A stretch of DNA of 17,898 nucleotides from an uncultured Erysipelotrichaceae bacterium (GTDB taxonomy: Bacteria > Bacillota_I > Bacilli_A > RF39 > UBA660): positions 1 through 17,898 of the forward strand of contig CACXJP010000029.1 of NCBI GenBank assembly GCA_902768065.1, in the 5' to 3' direction. The notes under the pieces were generated by a model that was given only the letters and a program-made list of their open reading frames with translations, ran no database searches and was not told the origin of the DNA. This document shows positions 6,794 to 13,051 of the stretch, in pieces (position 1 is the stretch's first letter; each line of letters begins with the position of its first letter). A program made the position numbers and the translations under genes.

Positions 6794-7240
6794 TCAAAAA
6801 GAATTATTATTTATTATTTCTTCATAACTTGCCATTATTACTTCCTCTATTTTTAATATTTCGTCTTTATCATTTGATGATAATATTAAAAAATCAAATT
6901 GCTCTATATTATTTTTTAGTTCTTCATTTGATAAATACTTTTCAATAATACTTAATTTTATATTATCTTTTTCATAAATATTAACTAGTCTTTCCGCTAC
7001 CTCTATATTCTTTGTTATTCCCACATATATATAAATTTTATCTTTTGTTTTCTCGACTATTTTTGATTTAGCGTTTATATTTTTTAATATGTTTTTATCA
7101 TAATATATACCCTCTTGGAGTAAATAATATTTATCATTATTATTTTTCTTTATTATAAAATCTCTTTTCGTAAATATTATATTTCCTATTATATACCCTA
7201 GTAATATAGCTACTAATCCACATATAATTGTTCTTTTCAT
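6794..7240 (-). CDS. SpoIIB-like protein with SPOR-type domain
   Basis: A 148-residue protein with an N-terminal membrane anchor (about 4-22) and an extracytoplasmic part containing two SPOR-like strands: KYYLLQEGIYYDKN and KDKIYIYVGITKNIEVAERL. SPOR domains bind denuded peptidoglycan glycans at division septa. In B. subtilis the SPOR protein SpoIIB is encoded upstream of maf-radC-mreBCD, and here the gene directly precedes radC, so the assignment rests on domain pattern plus synteny. The protein is less than half the length of B. subtilis SpoIIB. The ATG at 7240 follows ACGGTGAATAC. Confidence 0.65.
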   Translation of the reverse strand: MKRTIICGLVAILLGYIIGNIIFTKRDFIIKKNNNDKYYLLQEGIYYDKNILKNINAKSKIVEKTKDKIYIYVGITKNIEVAERLVNIYEKDNIKLSIIEKYLSNEELKNNIEQFDFLILSSNDKDEILKIEEVIMASYEEIINNNSF

Positions 7241-7287
7241 GTATTCACCGTTTATAATATAGCATTTAATTACTGTTATTTATGTCG

Positions 7288-7321
7288 AAAAAAAAATTAT
7301 AATATGAATTATAATTTTTCA
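7288..7321 (-). terminator. Intrinsic terminator of the rel gene
   Basis: A perfect 9-bp stem (7295-7303 with 7308-7316) with a four-base loop, overlapping the rel stop codon and followed on the minus strand by nine U residues (7296-7288). The stem is entirely A-T, extended by A-U pairs on both sides. Confidence 0.6.
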
Positions 7322-8778
7322 CCATTAAATAAAGAATATATTTTGTGTTTTCCATATAGTGTAGTTACGCTATCTGCCCACGATGTATGATCTATTAATC
7401 CTTTTGTTGTTATTTGAACTCTGTCATTATTCCTTAATACAGTGTGAACTGGTACATCTTTTCCATTTACAAGAATACCTGTTATTTGATCTAATTTATC
7501 AGGATATACCTGACAAGCAAAATCAAGAGCAGTTGATCCTTGAGGTAATTCTATTATTTCTCCAGTATGTTTATATACATATACATGTTCTGTAAGTAAT
7601 TCATGTTTTATCTCTTCAATAAAATCAGCGTCAGATTTAAAACTTCCATCTATTGCCATTAATTTCTTAGCAAACTGAAGAGAGTTTCTAATTCCTTCTT
7701 GAGTTTCTTCCTTTGTCTTATGATGTGGTATTTCTATTTCATTTTTATTGGGTGAAATATTCCAATAAGCTGCAATTCCATAAGCAGACACTTTATCCAT
7801 ATCATGTGTTCTAATTTTTACTTTTCTAAGTCTTCCATCATTTGTTGATACTGTTGTATGTAGTGATTGATAATAGTTTGTTCTTGGATTATATATATAA
7901 TCTTTAAACCTTCCATTTATAGGTGGATTGTTTCTATGTACAAATGATAATGTTCTATAACAATCATCTACTTCATCTACTAATATTTTTAGATAGAATA
8001 AATCATAGATATTTTCTATTTGATATCCTTTTAATATTTTATTATATATATTACATATATTTTTTGTTCTTATTAGTATATCATTTGGAATGTTTTTTTC
8101 TTTCAATATTAAACTTATTTTAGACTTCATTTCTTCAAGATAATATTTTTCTTGAATAGCCAGATTATTTCTTCTTTCTTCTATCCTTTTATATACTTCT
8201 GGTTCAATATATGATAAAGATAAGTCTTCTAATTCACTTTTTATTTGATAGGCTCCTATTGCACCTGCTAAGGGAACAAATAATTCCATTGTTTCTATTG
8301 AATTATCTTTTTGCTTTTCTGGTTTTTTATATTGAAGTGTATTCATATTATGTAATCTATCTGCGAGTTTTATGATAATTATTCTTAAGTCTTTTGTTAA
8401 GCCTGTTATTATCTTTCTAGTATTTGCATTATTTTGATCTCTTTTAGATGAGAAATTCATTCTTCTCATTTTTGTAACACCATCAACTAATTCAGCTACA
8501 TCCGGGTTAATTTCTGATGCAATATACTCAAGTGTTATTTCTTCATTATCTTCGACTGTATCATGAAGAAGTGCTGCACAAATAGTGTCAGTATCATATA
8601 CTTCCATACTTAAAACATTTAATGCAACGTTTAATGGATGAGTGATATATGGTTCTCCACTTTCTCTATATACTCCTCTATGTGCATATTCTGCTAAATT
8701 GTATGCTTTTACTACTTGCTCTATCGCGGCTGGATTTTTTACTTTCAAAATATCAATTATTGTATCAATACTAATCAT
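7309..8778 (-). CDS. Short RelA/SpoT homologue: HD hydrolase, degenerate synthetase, TGS
   Basis: A (p)ppGpp-metabolising family protein of 489 residues (full-length Rel is about 740). The HD hydrolase half (about 1-185) keeps its metal and catalytic residues: HR (33-34), HP (47-48), HD and ED in LLHDTVED (71-78), LADRLHN (138-144). The synthetase half keeps GRFKDYI and YQSLHTTV. However, the position equivalent to the catalytic Glu of the LE(V)QIRT motif is Lys (RKVKIRT, Lys319), and MHxxAExGxAAHW reads MDKVSAYGIAAYW. A TGS domain follows (about 397-457); the helical, zinc-finger and ACT domains are absent. The start is ATG 8778 with AAAGGAGGG at 8793-8785. I infer a hydrolase-biased enzyme. 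It has its own promoter, attenuator and terminator. Confidence 0.88.
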   Translation of the reverse strand: MISIDTIIDILKVKNPAAIEQVVKAYNLAEYAHRGVYRESGEPYITHPLNVALNVLSMEVYDTDTICAALLHDTVEDNEEITLEYIASEINPDVAELVDGVTKMRRMNFSSKRDQNNANTRKIITGLTKDLRIIIIKLADRLHNMNTLQYKKPEKQKDNSIETMELFVPLAGAIGAYQIKSELEDLSLSYIEPEVYKRIEERRNNLAIQEKYYLEEMKSKISLILKEKNIPNDILIRTKNICNIYNKILKGYQIENIYDLFYLKILVDEVDDCYRTLSFVHRNNPPINGRFKDYIYNPRTNYYQSLHTTVSTNDGRLRKVKIRTHDMDKVSAYGIAAYWNISPNKNEIEIPHHKTKEETQEGIRNSLQFAKKLMAIDGSFKSDADFIEEIKHELLTEHVYVYKHTGEIIELPQGSTALDFACQVYPDKLDQITGILVNGKDVPVHTVLRNNDRVQITTKGLIDHTSWADSVTTLYGKHKIYSLFNGEKL

Positions 8779-8798
8779 TTTATTCCCTCCTTTAAAAC

Positions 8799-8832
8799 AA
8801 AAAGAAGACGCAATTAGCAAATTGAATCTTCT
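8799..8832 (-). terminator. Attenuator-type terminator in the rel leader
   Basis: On the minus strand AGAAGA (8832-8827) pairs with TCTTCT (8808-8803) and CAATT (8824-8820) with AATTG (8815-8811), with one U-G and one mismatch between, a TGCT loop, then UUUU-G-UUUU. It stands between the rel promoter and the rel ribosome binding site, and its 5' arm is coding sequence of the leader ORF 8814-8891. Confidence 0.6.
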
Positions 8833-8891
8833 GACAGATGACATTTTATTAAACAATTATTATTCATTTTTATTAATAAGCATTTAAACAT
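8814..8891 (-). CDS. Putative rel leader peptide (25 aa, Cys-rich)
   Basis: The ORF runs from ATG (8891) to TAA (8816-8814) and is preceded by a strong GAGGTG site with eight bases spacing. It encodes a 25-residue peptide beginning MFKCLLIKMNNNC and ending EDSIC. Four of the 25 codons are Cys and three consecutive are Asn. The stop codon lies at the loop/3' arm junction of the terminator hairpin 8832-8803, so a ribosome finishing the leader would cover the hairpin's 5' arm. This is the geometry of translation-controlled attenuation. It is too short to be supported by homology; support is the ribosome binding site, the promoter upstream and the hairpin placement. Confidence 0.5.
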   Translation of the reverse strand: MFKCLLIKMNNNCLIKCHLSEDSIC

Positions 8892-8922
8892 GCACATCAC
8901 CTCTAAAATTGATTTGTATAAA

Positions 8923-8951
8923 TATATATCACTATATAATATTTTTGTCAA
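8923..8951 (-). promoter_or_regulatory. Promoter of the rel leader and rel
   Basis: Perfect TTGACA (8951-8946), 17 bases, TATATA (8928-8923) on the minus strand. The expected transcript starts about 12 bases before the leader ORF ribosome binding site. The rel 5' untranslated leader is therefore about 135-140 bases. Confidence 0.75.
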
Positions 8952-8984
8952 TATAGTTTTATTATTATAAATAAAATTTATATT

Positions 8985-9764
8985 TTATTTTTTTGATAAA
9001 TATTTTTCTATAACATCTTTATTATCTATTGAAAATTGCTTATTAAGTTCATTTATAAAATTAATTATTACTTCTTTATCAAATACTTCTAACTCAGTAT
9101 TCATAATATTATTTGATTCAGATATATAGAATAAGGTATCCTTTATAACAGATTCTATGTTATTAAAATCTACTTCTTCTATATTATTATTAATACTACT
9201 TATATATCTTCTTAATTCCTTTTCATCAAACTCTAAATTATAATAATCTAGAAGTATTTTATTCATAATTGTATAGTCATGATATAAATGTTTACTCGAA
9301 TAAAATTCTTTAATTGGAATTATCTTATTATTCTTTTTTATTCTTACATACTTTGCTTCTTTTTTTATTGTAGTCGGTTCTAATGATTCTGTTAAGAAAT
9401 CAAATGATTCTTTCCATATATTACTAAAGAAATACTTATCAGTATATAAATGATAATAATAGCCTAAACTTATTAAATCAGAAATACCATACTTATCCTT
9501 AAATTTGTTTGGTTTTGGTAACATAATCAACTTATTTTGATTTTCTATATCTCTAAAATGAGTTATATGTTTCTCTTTCTGGATCTCATCTCTATGTTCT
9601 TTTCTAAAATCACCAGATAATGATGCAGTTTCCATTTGTCCTAGTAATTTAGACGAATCTGGAATTAAATTACCTACTAAAAATAATGATTTATCTTTTG
9701 GAGTTACTTTATATTTTTCTATTAATTTATTTCCACAAATATAGTGAATTACATATGAAGGCAT
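8985..9764 (-). CDS. Putative zinc-dependent phospholipase C-like hydrolase
   Basis: A 259-residue protein without signal peptide or membrane segment. The N-terminal half matches the zinc-dependent phospholipase C / S1-P1-like fold in outline: MPSYVIHYICG (His7), FLVGNLIPDSS (Asp36), KHITHFRD (His66, His69, Asp72) and LGYYYHLYTDKYFF (His105, Asp109). These are the expected number and order of zinc-ligand histidines and aspartates. The C-terminal half (about 140-259) is helical, charged and unrecognised. The ATG at 9764 follows AAGGAGAG. It is transcribed divergently from the LysR gene, across a shared 86-base region with a perfect dyad, so it is the likely regulatory target. Substrate unknown. 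Confidence 0.6.
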   Translation of the reverse strand: MPSYVIHYICGNKLIEKYKVTPKDKSLFLVGNLIPDSSKLLGQMETASLSGDFRKEHRDEIQKEKHITHFRDIENQNKLIMLPKPNKFKDKYGISDLISLGYYYHLYTDKYFFSNIWKESFDFLTESLEPTTIKKEAKYVRIKKNNKIIPIKEFYSSKHLYHDYTIMNKILLDYYNLEFDEKELRRYISSINNNIEEVDFNNIESVIKDTLFYISESNNIMNTELEVFDKEVIINFINELNKQFSIDNKDVIEKYLSKK

Positions 9765-9782
9765 AGTATCTCTCCTTTTTTC

Positions 9783-9812
9783 TTGTATTATATGTAATTA
9801 TAACATATAATA
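9783..9812 (+). promoter_or_regulatory. LysR promoter overlapped by a perfect dyad (probable LysR operator)
   Basis: On the plus strand TTGTAT (9783-9788), 17 bases, TATAAT (9806-9811). A perfect 10-bp inverted repeat, TATTATATGT (9786-9795) and ACATATAATA (9803-9812) with a seven-base spacer, covers both boxes. Its centre TGT-N7-ACA is the T-N11-A dyad typical of LysR binding sites. The left arm also provides a minus-strand TATAAT (9792-9787) facing the divergent hydrolase gene, with only a poor -35. This suggests autorepression of lysR and activation of the hydrolase. Confidence 0.6.
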
Positions 9813-9856
9813 AAAATACTTTTTTTCAATACCTGATATAACTAGGAGGAATGGAT

Positions 9857-10744
9857 ATGAATGTTGATTTAGAATTATATAAAATATTTTATTATGTTGC
9901 AAAGAATCATAATATTACTAAGACAGCTAATGAATTACATGTTACACAACCTAGCGTTTCTAAGGCTATTAAGAATTTAGAGGAACAACTCGGATGTACT
10001 TTATTTATTAGAAATAAATATGGTGTTGATTTAACAGAAGAAGGAAAAGTATTTTATGAAAAGATAAAGGATGCTTTTTCAATTATTAAATCTGCAGAAG
10101 ACAGTTTAGATAATATGCTTAATTTGAATGAGGGTGTTATTAATATAGGAGCTAGTAACACTATCACTAAAAAATTTTTATTACCTTATTTAAAAGATTT
10201 TCATGAAGAATTTCCTAATATAAAAATAAATATTACTACTAATACTACTAAAGTAAACTTTAAAAATATGAGAAATGGTGTTGTGGATATTTTAATTTTA
10301 AACTTACCTTATCCTATACCTAATGATTTTGAAGTTATTCCTCTTTGTGATTTACATGATATATTTGTTGCTAATAAGGATTATTTATTTTTAAAAGATA
10401 AAGAGTTGAGTATTAAAGATATTTGTGAATATCCATTAGTTTTATTATCTAAAGGAGCTAATACTAGATATTTCCTAGATGATTATACTTCTTCTTTAGG
10501 AATAAATTTAGAAGCATTTTCTGAACCTACAAGTTTCTCATTAGTTGTGGAATTTACAAAACTAGGGCTTGGTATTGGTTATGTAACAAGGGAATATTTA
10601 GATGATGAACTTGATGGCGAATTATTTGAAATAAAGACAAAAGAAAAAATCCCTAGCAGAAAACTGGGAATAGTTATTAGAAAGAATCAAGAATTATCTC
10701 ATGCAAGTAAAATGTTTTTAGAAATATTAAAAGAAAAAAGTTAA
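9857..10744 (+). CDS. LysR-family transcriptional regulator
   Basis: The 295-residue protein has an N-terminal winged helix-turn-helix (about 2-61: FYYVAKNHNITKTANELHVTQPSVSKAIKNLEEQLG, then LFIRNK and LTEEG, the LysR signature) and a C-terminal periplasmic-binding-like effector domain (about 88-290). It is the only plus-strand gene here. The start is taken at ATG 9857, seven bases behind AGGAGG (9844-9849); the ATG at 9851 is too close to that site. It is transcribed away from the zinc hydrolase gene, with a shared operator-like dyad. Effector unknown. Confidence 0.93.
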   Translation: MNVDLELYKIFYYVAKNHNITKTANELHVTQPSVSKAIKNLEEQLGCTLFIRNKYGVDLTEEGKVFYEKIKDAFSIIKSAEDSLDNMLNLNEGVINIGASNTITKKFLLPYLKDFHEEFPNIKINITTNTTKVNFKNMRNGVVDILILNLPYPIPNDFEVIPLCDLHDIFVANKDYLFLKDKELSIKDICEYPLVLLSKGANTRYFLDDYTSSLGINLEAFSEPTSFSLVVEFTKLGLGIGYVTREYLDDELDGELFEIKTKEKIPSRKLGIVIRKNQELSHASKMFLEILKEKS

Positions 10745-10764
10745 AAATTATTTTTTAACTTTTT
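10735..10764. terminator. Bidirectional terminator between lysR and the 206-aa gene
   Basis: A 12-bp perfect inverted repeat (10735-10746 with 10753-10764) with a six-base loop. It gives a U-tract in both directions and includes the stop codons of both convergent genes. Confidence 0.8.
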
Positions 10765-11368
10765 GTTTGTATATAAATTCTTCTAGATGCATTTGATAAT
10801 TATCTGGATCAATCTTTTGTAACTTATTATAGAAATCCATAAAACAGCTATTAAATGGTAAATATCTAGACCCTGAGTTACATATTCTTACATATAAGTC
10901 TTCATACATACCTTTTTCTGGACTTTTATGTCTTTCAAATAATATTTTAAATCTATCATCCTCTTTGATTATTTTCATGGAATCTCCCTCTCCCATAGGA
11001 TAATCATCACAATACCATTCTATTTCATCATCATAGTTTATTAAACCTTTTTCTATTGCTGTTCTTAGATTTCTTTCACTATTTAAATTATTTGTATATT
11101 TAAATATAGCTGAGTCTTCAGGATATACGTTTCCAGTTGTAATTTTTTCATATAATTCTTCAAACAAACTATATACTGCGTAGTTTTCCTTTGTAATATA
11201 AAAGTCTTTTTTTTCATTTTCTTTTATTGCTCTAAGACTATTATCATATATTGATATATATAAATCTAAATTACCAGCAAATAATATTTTTAATGTCCTA
11301 TCATTTTCAGTAAATGTGTAAATATATTGATCTTTAACAACACTGTTTTTTTCTCTTTTTATCTCCAC
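10748..11368 (-). CDS. Hypothetical protein (206 aa)
   Basis: I do not recognise this protein. It is soluble-looking, acidic, with no signal peptide or membrane segment. The N-terminal half is beta-rich (QYIYTFTENDRTLKILF, LDLYISIYDNS). The middle has an acidic stretch, DDEIEWYCDDYPMGEGDS, and the C-terminal part alternates helix and strand (EDLYVRICNSGSRYLPF). The start is set at GTG 11368, seven bases after TGAGGTG; an upstream GTG at 11383 overlaps that site. It lies downstream of the valS remnant and ends in a bidirectional terminator shared with lysR. Confidence 0.7.
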   Translation of the reverse strand: MEIKREKNSVVKDQYIYTFTENDRTLKILFAGNLDLYISIYDNSLRAIKENEKKDFYITKENYAVYSLFEELYEKITTGNVYPEDSAIFKYTNNLNSERNLRTAIEKGLINYDDEIEWYCDDYPMGEGDSMKIIKEDDRFKILFERHKSPEKGMYEDLYVRICNSGSRYLPFNSCFMDFYNKLQKIDPDNYQMHLEEFIYKQKVKK

Positions 11369-11406
11369 TCTTATGCACCTCACCTAATACAGTTTAATAT
11401 TATAAC

Positions 11407-11437
11407 AAAAAAGTAATGATTATTTCATTACTTTTTT
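11407..11437 (-). terminator. Intrinsic terminator of valS (or its remnant)
   Basis: A perfect 13-bp stem (11407-11419 with 11425-11437), five-base loop, U-rich on the 3' side of the minus strand. It overlaps the valS stop codon at 11430-11428, which indicates that the 3' end of valS is intact. Confidence 0.85.
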
Positions 11438-11895
11438 AATTCTTCTAATTTTTTCTTTTCTTCTTCTAGTTTCTTTCTATCATTTTCAACAATATATGCT
11501 GGTGCTTTATTTACATAGTTTTCATTTAATAATAGTTTTTCACGTCTTGCAATAGAAGATTCTAATACTTTTATTTGAGAAGCTTTATTAATTTTTTCTG
11601 CCTCTGTTTCAACTTTTTCGAAGAAAATTCTTGCTTTTACTCTTTCTGAGAATACTTTATATGCTTTAATGTTTCTGAAATTCTTAATAAATTCAACTGC
11701 ATCATCCATTACACTTTCTTCTAATTCGAATACATATTTCTTAGTATATTTTGGATATTCAGAAATCATTATTGATTCTGCATCTTTTACTGGTAACATC
11801 TGATATATTTCTTCTGTTACAAATGGCATAAATGGATGTAATAATTTTAAGATACCAGTTAATATATAACATAGAGTTGATATTGCTCCATACAT
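11428..11895 (-). pseudogene. valS: 3' fragment of valyl-tRNA synthetase (last 155 codons)
   Basis: The product matches only the C-terminus of ValRS (normally about 880 residues). It has the end of the anticodon-binding domain (LKLLHPFMPFVTEEIYQMLP), the linker and the C-terminal coiled-coil tRNA-binding arm (LLLNENYVNKAPAYIVENDRKKLEEE, about 120-145 of the fragment). The Rossmann catalytic core with HIGH and KMSKS is absent. An in-frame TAA lies six bases before the first ATG, and neither of the other frames upstream resembles ValRS, so homology stops abruptly at about 11895. AGGTGAAATAATAT precedes the ATG, so the fragment could be translated, but without a catalytic domain it cannot be a synthetase. 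It is either a remnant of a rearrangement or insertion, or a retained ValRS-arm domain. Confidence 0.85.
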
Positions 11896-11936
11896 ATATT
11901 ATTTCACCTGCCTTGCAATAGCATTTTATTATTTTT

Positions 11937-11993
11937 AAAATAGAAATATCAAAACTATAAATTTAATTTTTATACATTTGACATTTCTATTTT
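11937..11993 (-). terminator. Long inverted repeat after the small-gene operon, probable terminator
   Basis: Arms 11937-11953 and 11977-11993 are 17 bases each. The one unpaired position becomes G-U on the minus strand, and the 23-base loop contains further TATAAA/TTTATA pairing. It begins at the stop codon of the 36-aa ORF and ends in UUUU on the minus strand, separating the small-gene operon from the valS fragment. Confidence 0.5.
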
Positions 11994-12097
11994 TTTGTTT
12001 TTTCTTTTATATAAACTTCAATAAATTCTAAAAAATCTTCTTCCATAATTTCAGCCAATGTTTTACCATTAGAATTAAAAATTATTTCTACTTTCAT
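11987..12097 (-). CDS. Small acidic/basic protein (36 aa)
   Basis: MKVEIIFNSNGKTLAEIMEE, then a helix with EFIEVYIKEK and a lysine-rich tail. The composition suggests a beta strand followed by an amphipathic helix. Its ATG overlaps the TGA of the 41-aa ORF (ATGA, 12097-12094), and AAGG lies 10 bases upstream. I do not recognise the family. The overlap and codon use like its neighbours support a real gene. Last of a run of small genes. Confidence 0.6.
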   Translation of the reverse strand: MKVEIIFNSNGKTLAEIMEEDFLEFIEVYIKEKTKK

Positions 12098-12219
12098 GTT
12101 ACTGTACCTTTTTCTTTTTTATTTTCTAGTTTTTTAAGTGCTTTAATATAATCTTTCTTTTTAGTTACTCTATATTTTTTCATGTAATAAATTAATCTTA
12201 TATATTTATCTTTATTCAT
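12094..12219 (-). CDS. Small very basic protein (41 aa)
   Basis: Lysine- and tyrosine-rich: begins MNKDKYIRLIYYMKKYRV, then a Lys-rich helix. Predicted to be a cationic helical peptide that could bind nucleic acid; this is inference from composition only. GGAAAGG lies about eight bases upstream and the stop overlaps the next start by four bases. No homologue recognised. Confidence 0.55.
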   Translation of the reverse strand: MNKDKYIRLIYYMKKYRVTKKKDYIKALKKLENKKEKGTVT

Positions 12220-12238
12220 TCTCTTAATACCTTTCCAT

Positions 12239-12379
12239 TTAGTCTATCTTATAAGTTTGTCTTTCCTCATAAGTCAAATCTCTTATTTTTATTATTACTT
12301 TAGACTTTTCTATATCTTTTCTAAATATTTTCGTTAAAATAATAATTGCTTCCTCTTTTGATTTAGCATTCATTATCAT
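12239..12379 (-). CDS. Small hypothetical protein (46 aa)
   Basis: MIMNAKSKEEAIIILTKIFR followed by a strand (KVIIKIRDLTYEERQTY). The alpha-beta pattern resembles small accessory proteins of mobile elements, but I cannot name it. The frame is open upstream to a TAA at about 12414, and no strong ribosome binding site marks the start; ATG 12379 or ATG 12373 are candidates. It lies 35 bases after the 138-aa gene and 19 bases before the 41-aa gene. Confidence 0.5.
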   Translation of the reverse strand: MIMNAKSKEEAIIILTKIFRKDIEKSKVIIKIRDLTYEERQTYKID

Positions 12380-12414
12380 TTCATGCTCTAATCCCAGAAA
12401 AATATAAATTTACT

Positions 12415-12831
12415 TTATAGTGATTTGTCATTTGATTCATTACTCCTCTCGATATATCTGTCCGAATTACTTGCCAACTTACAAGCACAAATAATAAACC
12501 AAAAAAAAGAGCCTATTAAAAAAGCTCCTAAAATAACCAACATAAGCATTTTTTCTCCAGCTGTGATTCTTTTTGTTCCTAAAGCAGCTGTTGGATCAGA
12601 ATGGCATCCTCTAGATTTAGAAATTAAAAATTCAAAATTAGAAGTGATATGTAGAATTAGCTCATCAAATTCTAATTGAGCTCTTTCAATTTCCTTCAAT
12701 ATGTAGTGAAACTTCTCTTTTACTTTTTCAATATCATAATCTTCTTGAATGGGATCAGATAATATTTTATAATCGTCTTCACTTGATAATTCAATTTTTA
12801 CTTCTTCATTCTTAAATAAATCAAAAATCAC
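12415..12831 (-). CDS. Hypothetical single-pass membrane protein (138 aa)
   Basis: Acidic N-terminal region (1-70, predicted helical, EKVKEKFHYILKEIERAQLE), a small linker with RGCHSDPTAALGTKR, one membrane segment (about 95-116, ending CAC) and a polar tail with SNESN. No recognisable domain. The start GTG at 12831 has GGGGG six bases upstream. It is first in the small-gene operon and is preceded by a leader with two mini-ORFs and a terminator hairpin, so its expression is probably conditional. Confidence 0.6.
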   Translation of the reverse strand: MIFDLFKNEEVKIELSSEDDYKILSDPIQEDYDIEKVKEKFHYILKEIERAQLEFDELILHITSNFEFLISKSRGCHSDPTAALGTKRITAGEKMLMLVILGAFLIGSFFWFIICACKLASNSDRYIERSNESNDKSL

Positions 12832-12856
12832 TAAAATCCCCCATCTTTCTCATTAA

Positions 12857-12892
12857 CAAAAAAGAGAAAAGTATTATCTATTACTTCTCTCT
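12857..12892 (-). terminator. Intrinsic terminator / attenuator ahead of the 138-aa gene
   Basis: An 11-bp stem (12863-12873 with 12882-12892, one G-U on the minus strand) with an eight-base loop, followed by a U-run at 12863-12858. It is placed between the leader and the ribosome binding site of the 138-aa gene, only 20 bases before that site. Confidence 0.75.
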
Positions 12893-12911
12893 AAATTCAT
12901 TATATAAACTA

Positions 12912-12935
12912 TTATGAATATAAAAATATCTTCAT
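12912..12935 (-). CDS. Leader mini-ORF 2 (MKIFLYS)
   Basis: ATG to TAA, seven sense codons, with AAGGA exactly seven bases upstream (12947-12943). It ends 20 bases before the terminator 5' arm. It is too short for homology; the ribosome binding site placement is the evidence. Confidence 0.3.
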   Translation of the reverse strand: MKIFLYS

Positions 12936-13001
12936 GTTTTTATCCTTAAATATAATGTAACCTTCTTATAAAAGTCCTACCTTTTCATGATTTTTAAATA
13001 A

Positions 13002-13025
13002 TCACAGGTTCTCTCTTATAGACAT
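13002..13025 (-). CDS. Leader mini-ORF 1 (MSIRENL)
   Basis: ATG to TGA, seven sense codons, with GAGGGG seven bases upstream (13038-13033). It lies at the start of the predicted transcript, and its stop codon is in the 5' arm of a predicted hairpin. It resembles the short leader peptides of ribosome-stalling attenuators in position only. Confidence 0.35.
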   Translation of the reverse strand: MSIRENL

Positions 13026-13051
13026 AAACATTCCCCTCATTTTGGTGTCTT

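Larger units (their letters stand above)
12893..13045 (-). promoter_or_regulatory. Transcribed leader with two mini-ORFs ahead of the 138-aa gene
   Basis: About 150 bases between a strong promoter (13052-13080) and a terminator (12857-12892). It contains two seven-codon ORFs, each with a ribosome binding site seven bases upstream, and a hairpin between them (ACCT...AGGT enclosing TGATT...AATCA, about 13010-12975). It could be a translation-sensitive attenuator or a separate small RNA of about 190 bases. No known riboswitch motif recognised. Confidence 0.45.

Noticed and set aside
7247..7264. Extended -10 (TGCTATATT) as promoter of the spoIIB-like gene
   Set aside because: The predicted transcript would start at or within the ribosome binding site, leaving no usable 5' leader.
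7309..8856. Longer rel ORF starting at TTG 8856 (515 codons)
   Set aside because: The extra codons read through the leader ORF, hairpin and ribosome binding site; ATG 8778 has a near-perfect AAAGGAGGG and matches where Rel homology begins.
12425..12679. Plus-strand 84-codon ORF opposite the 138-aa gene
   Set aside because: No ribosome binding site or promoter; the minus-strand frame has a good GGGGG site, a membrane segment and operon context.
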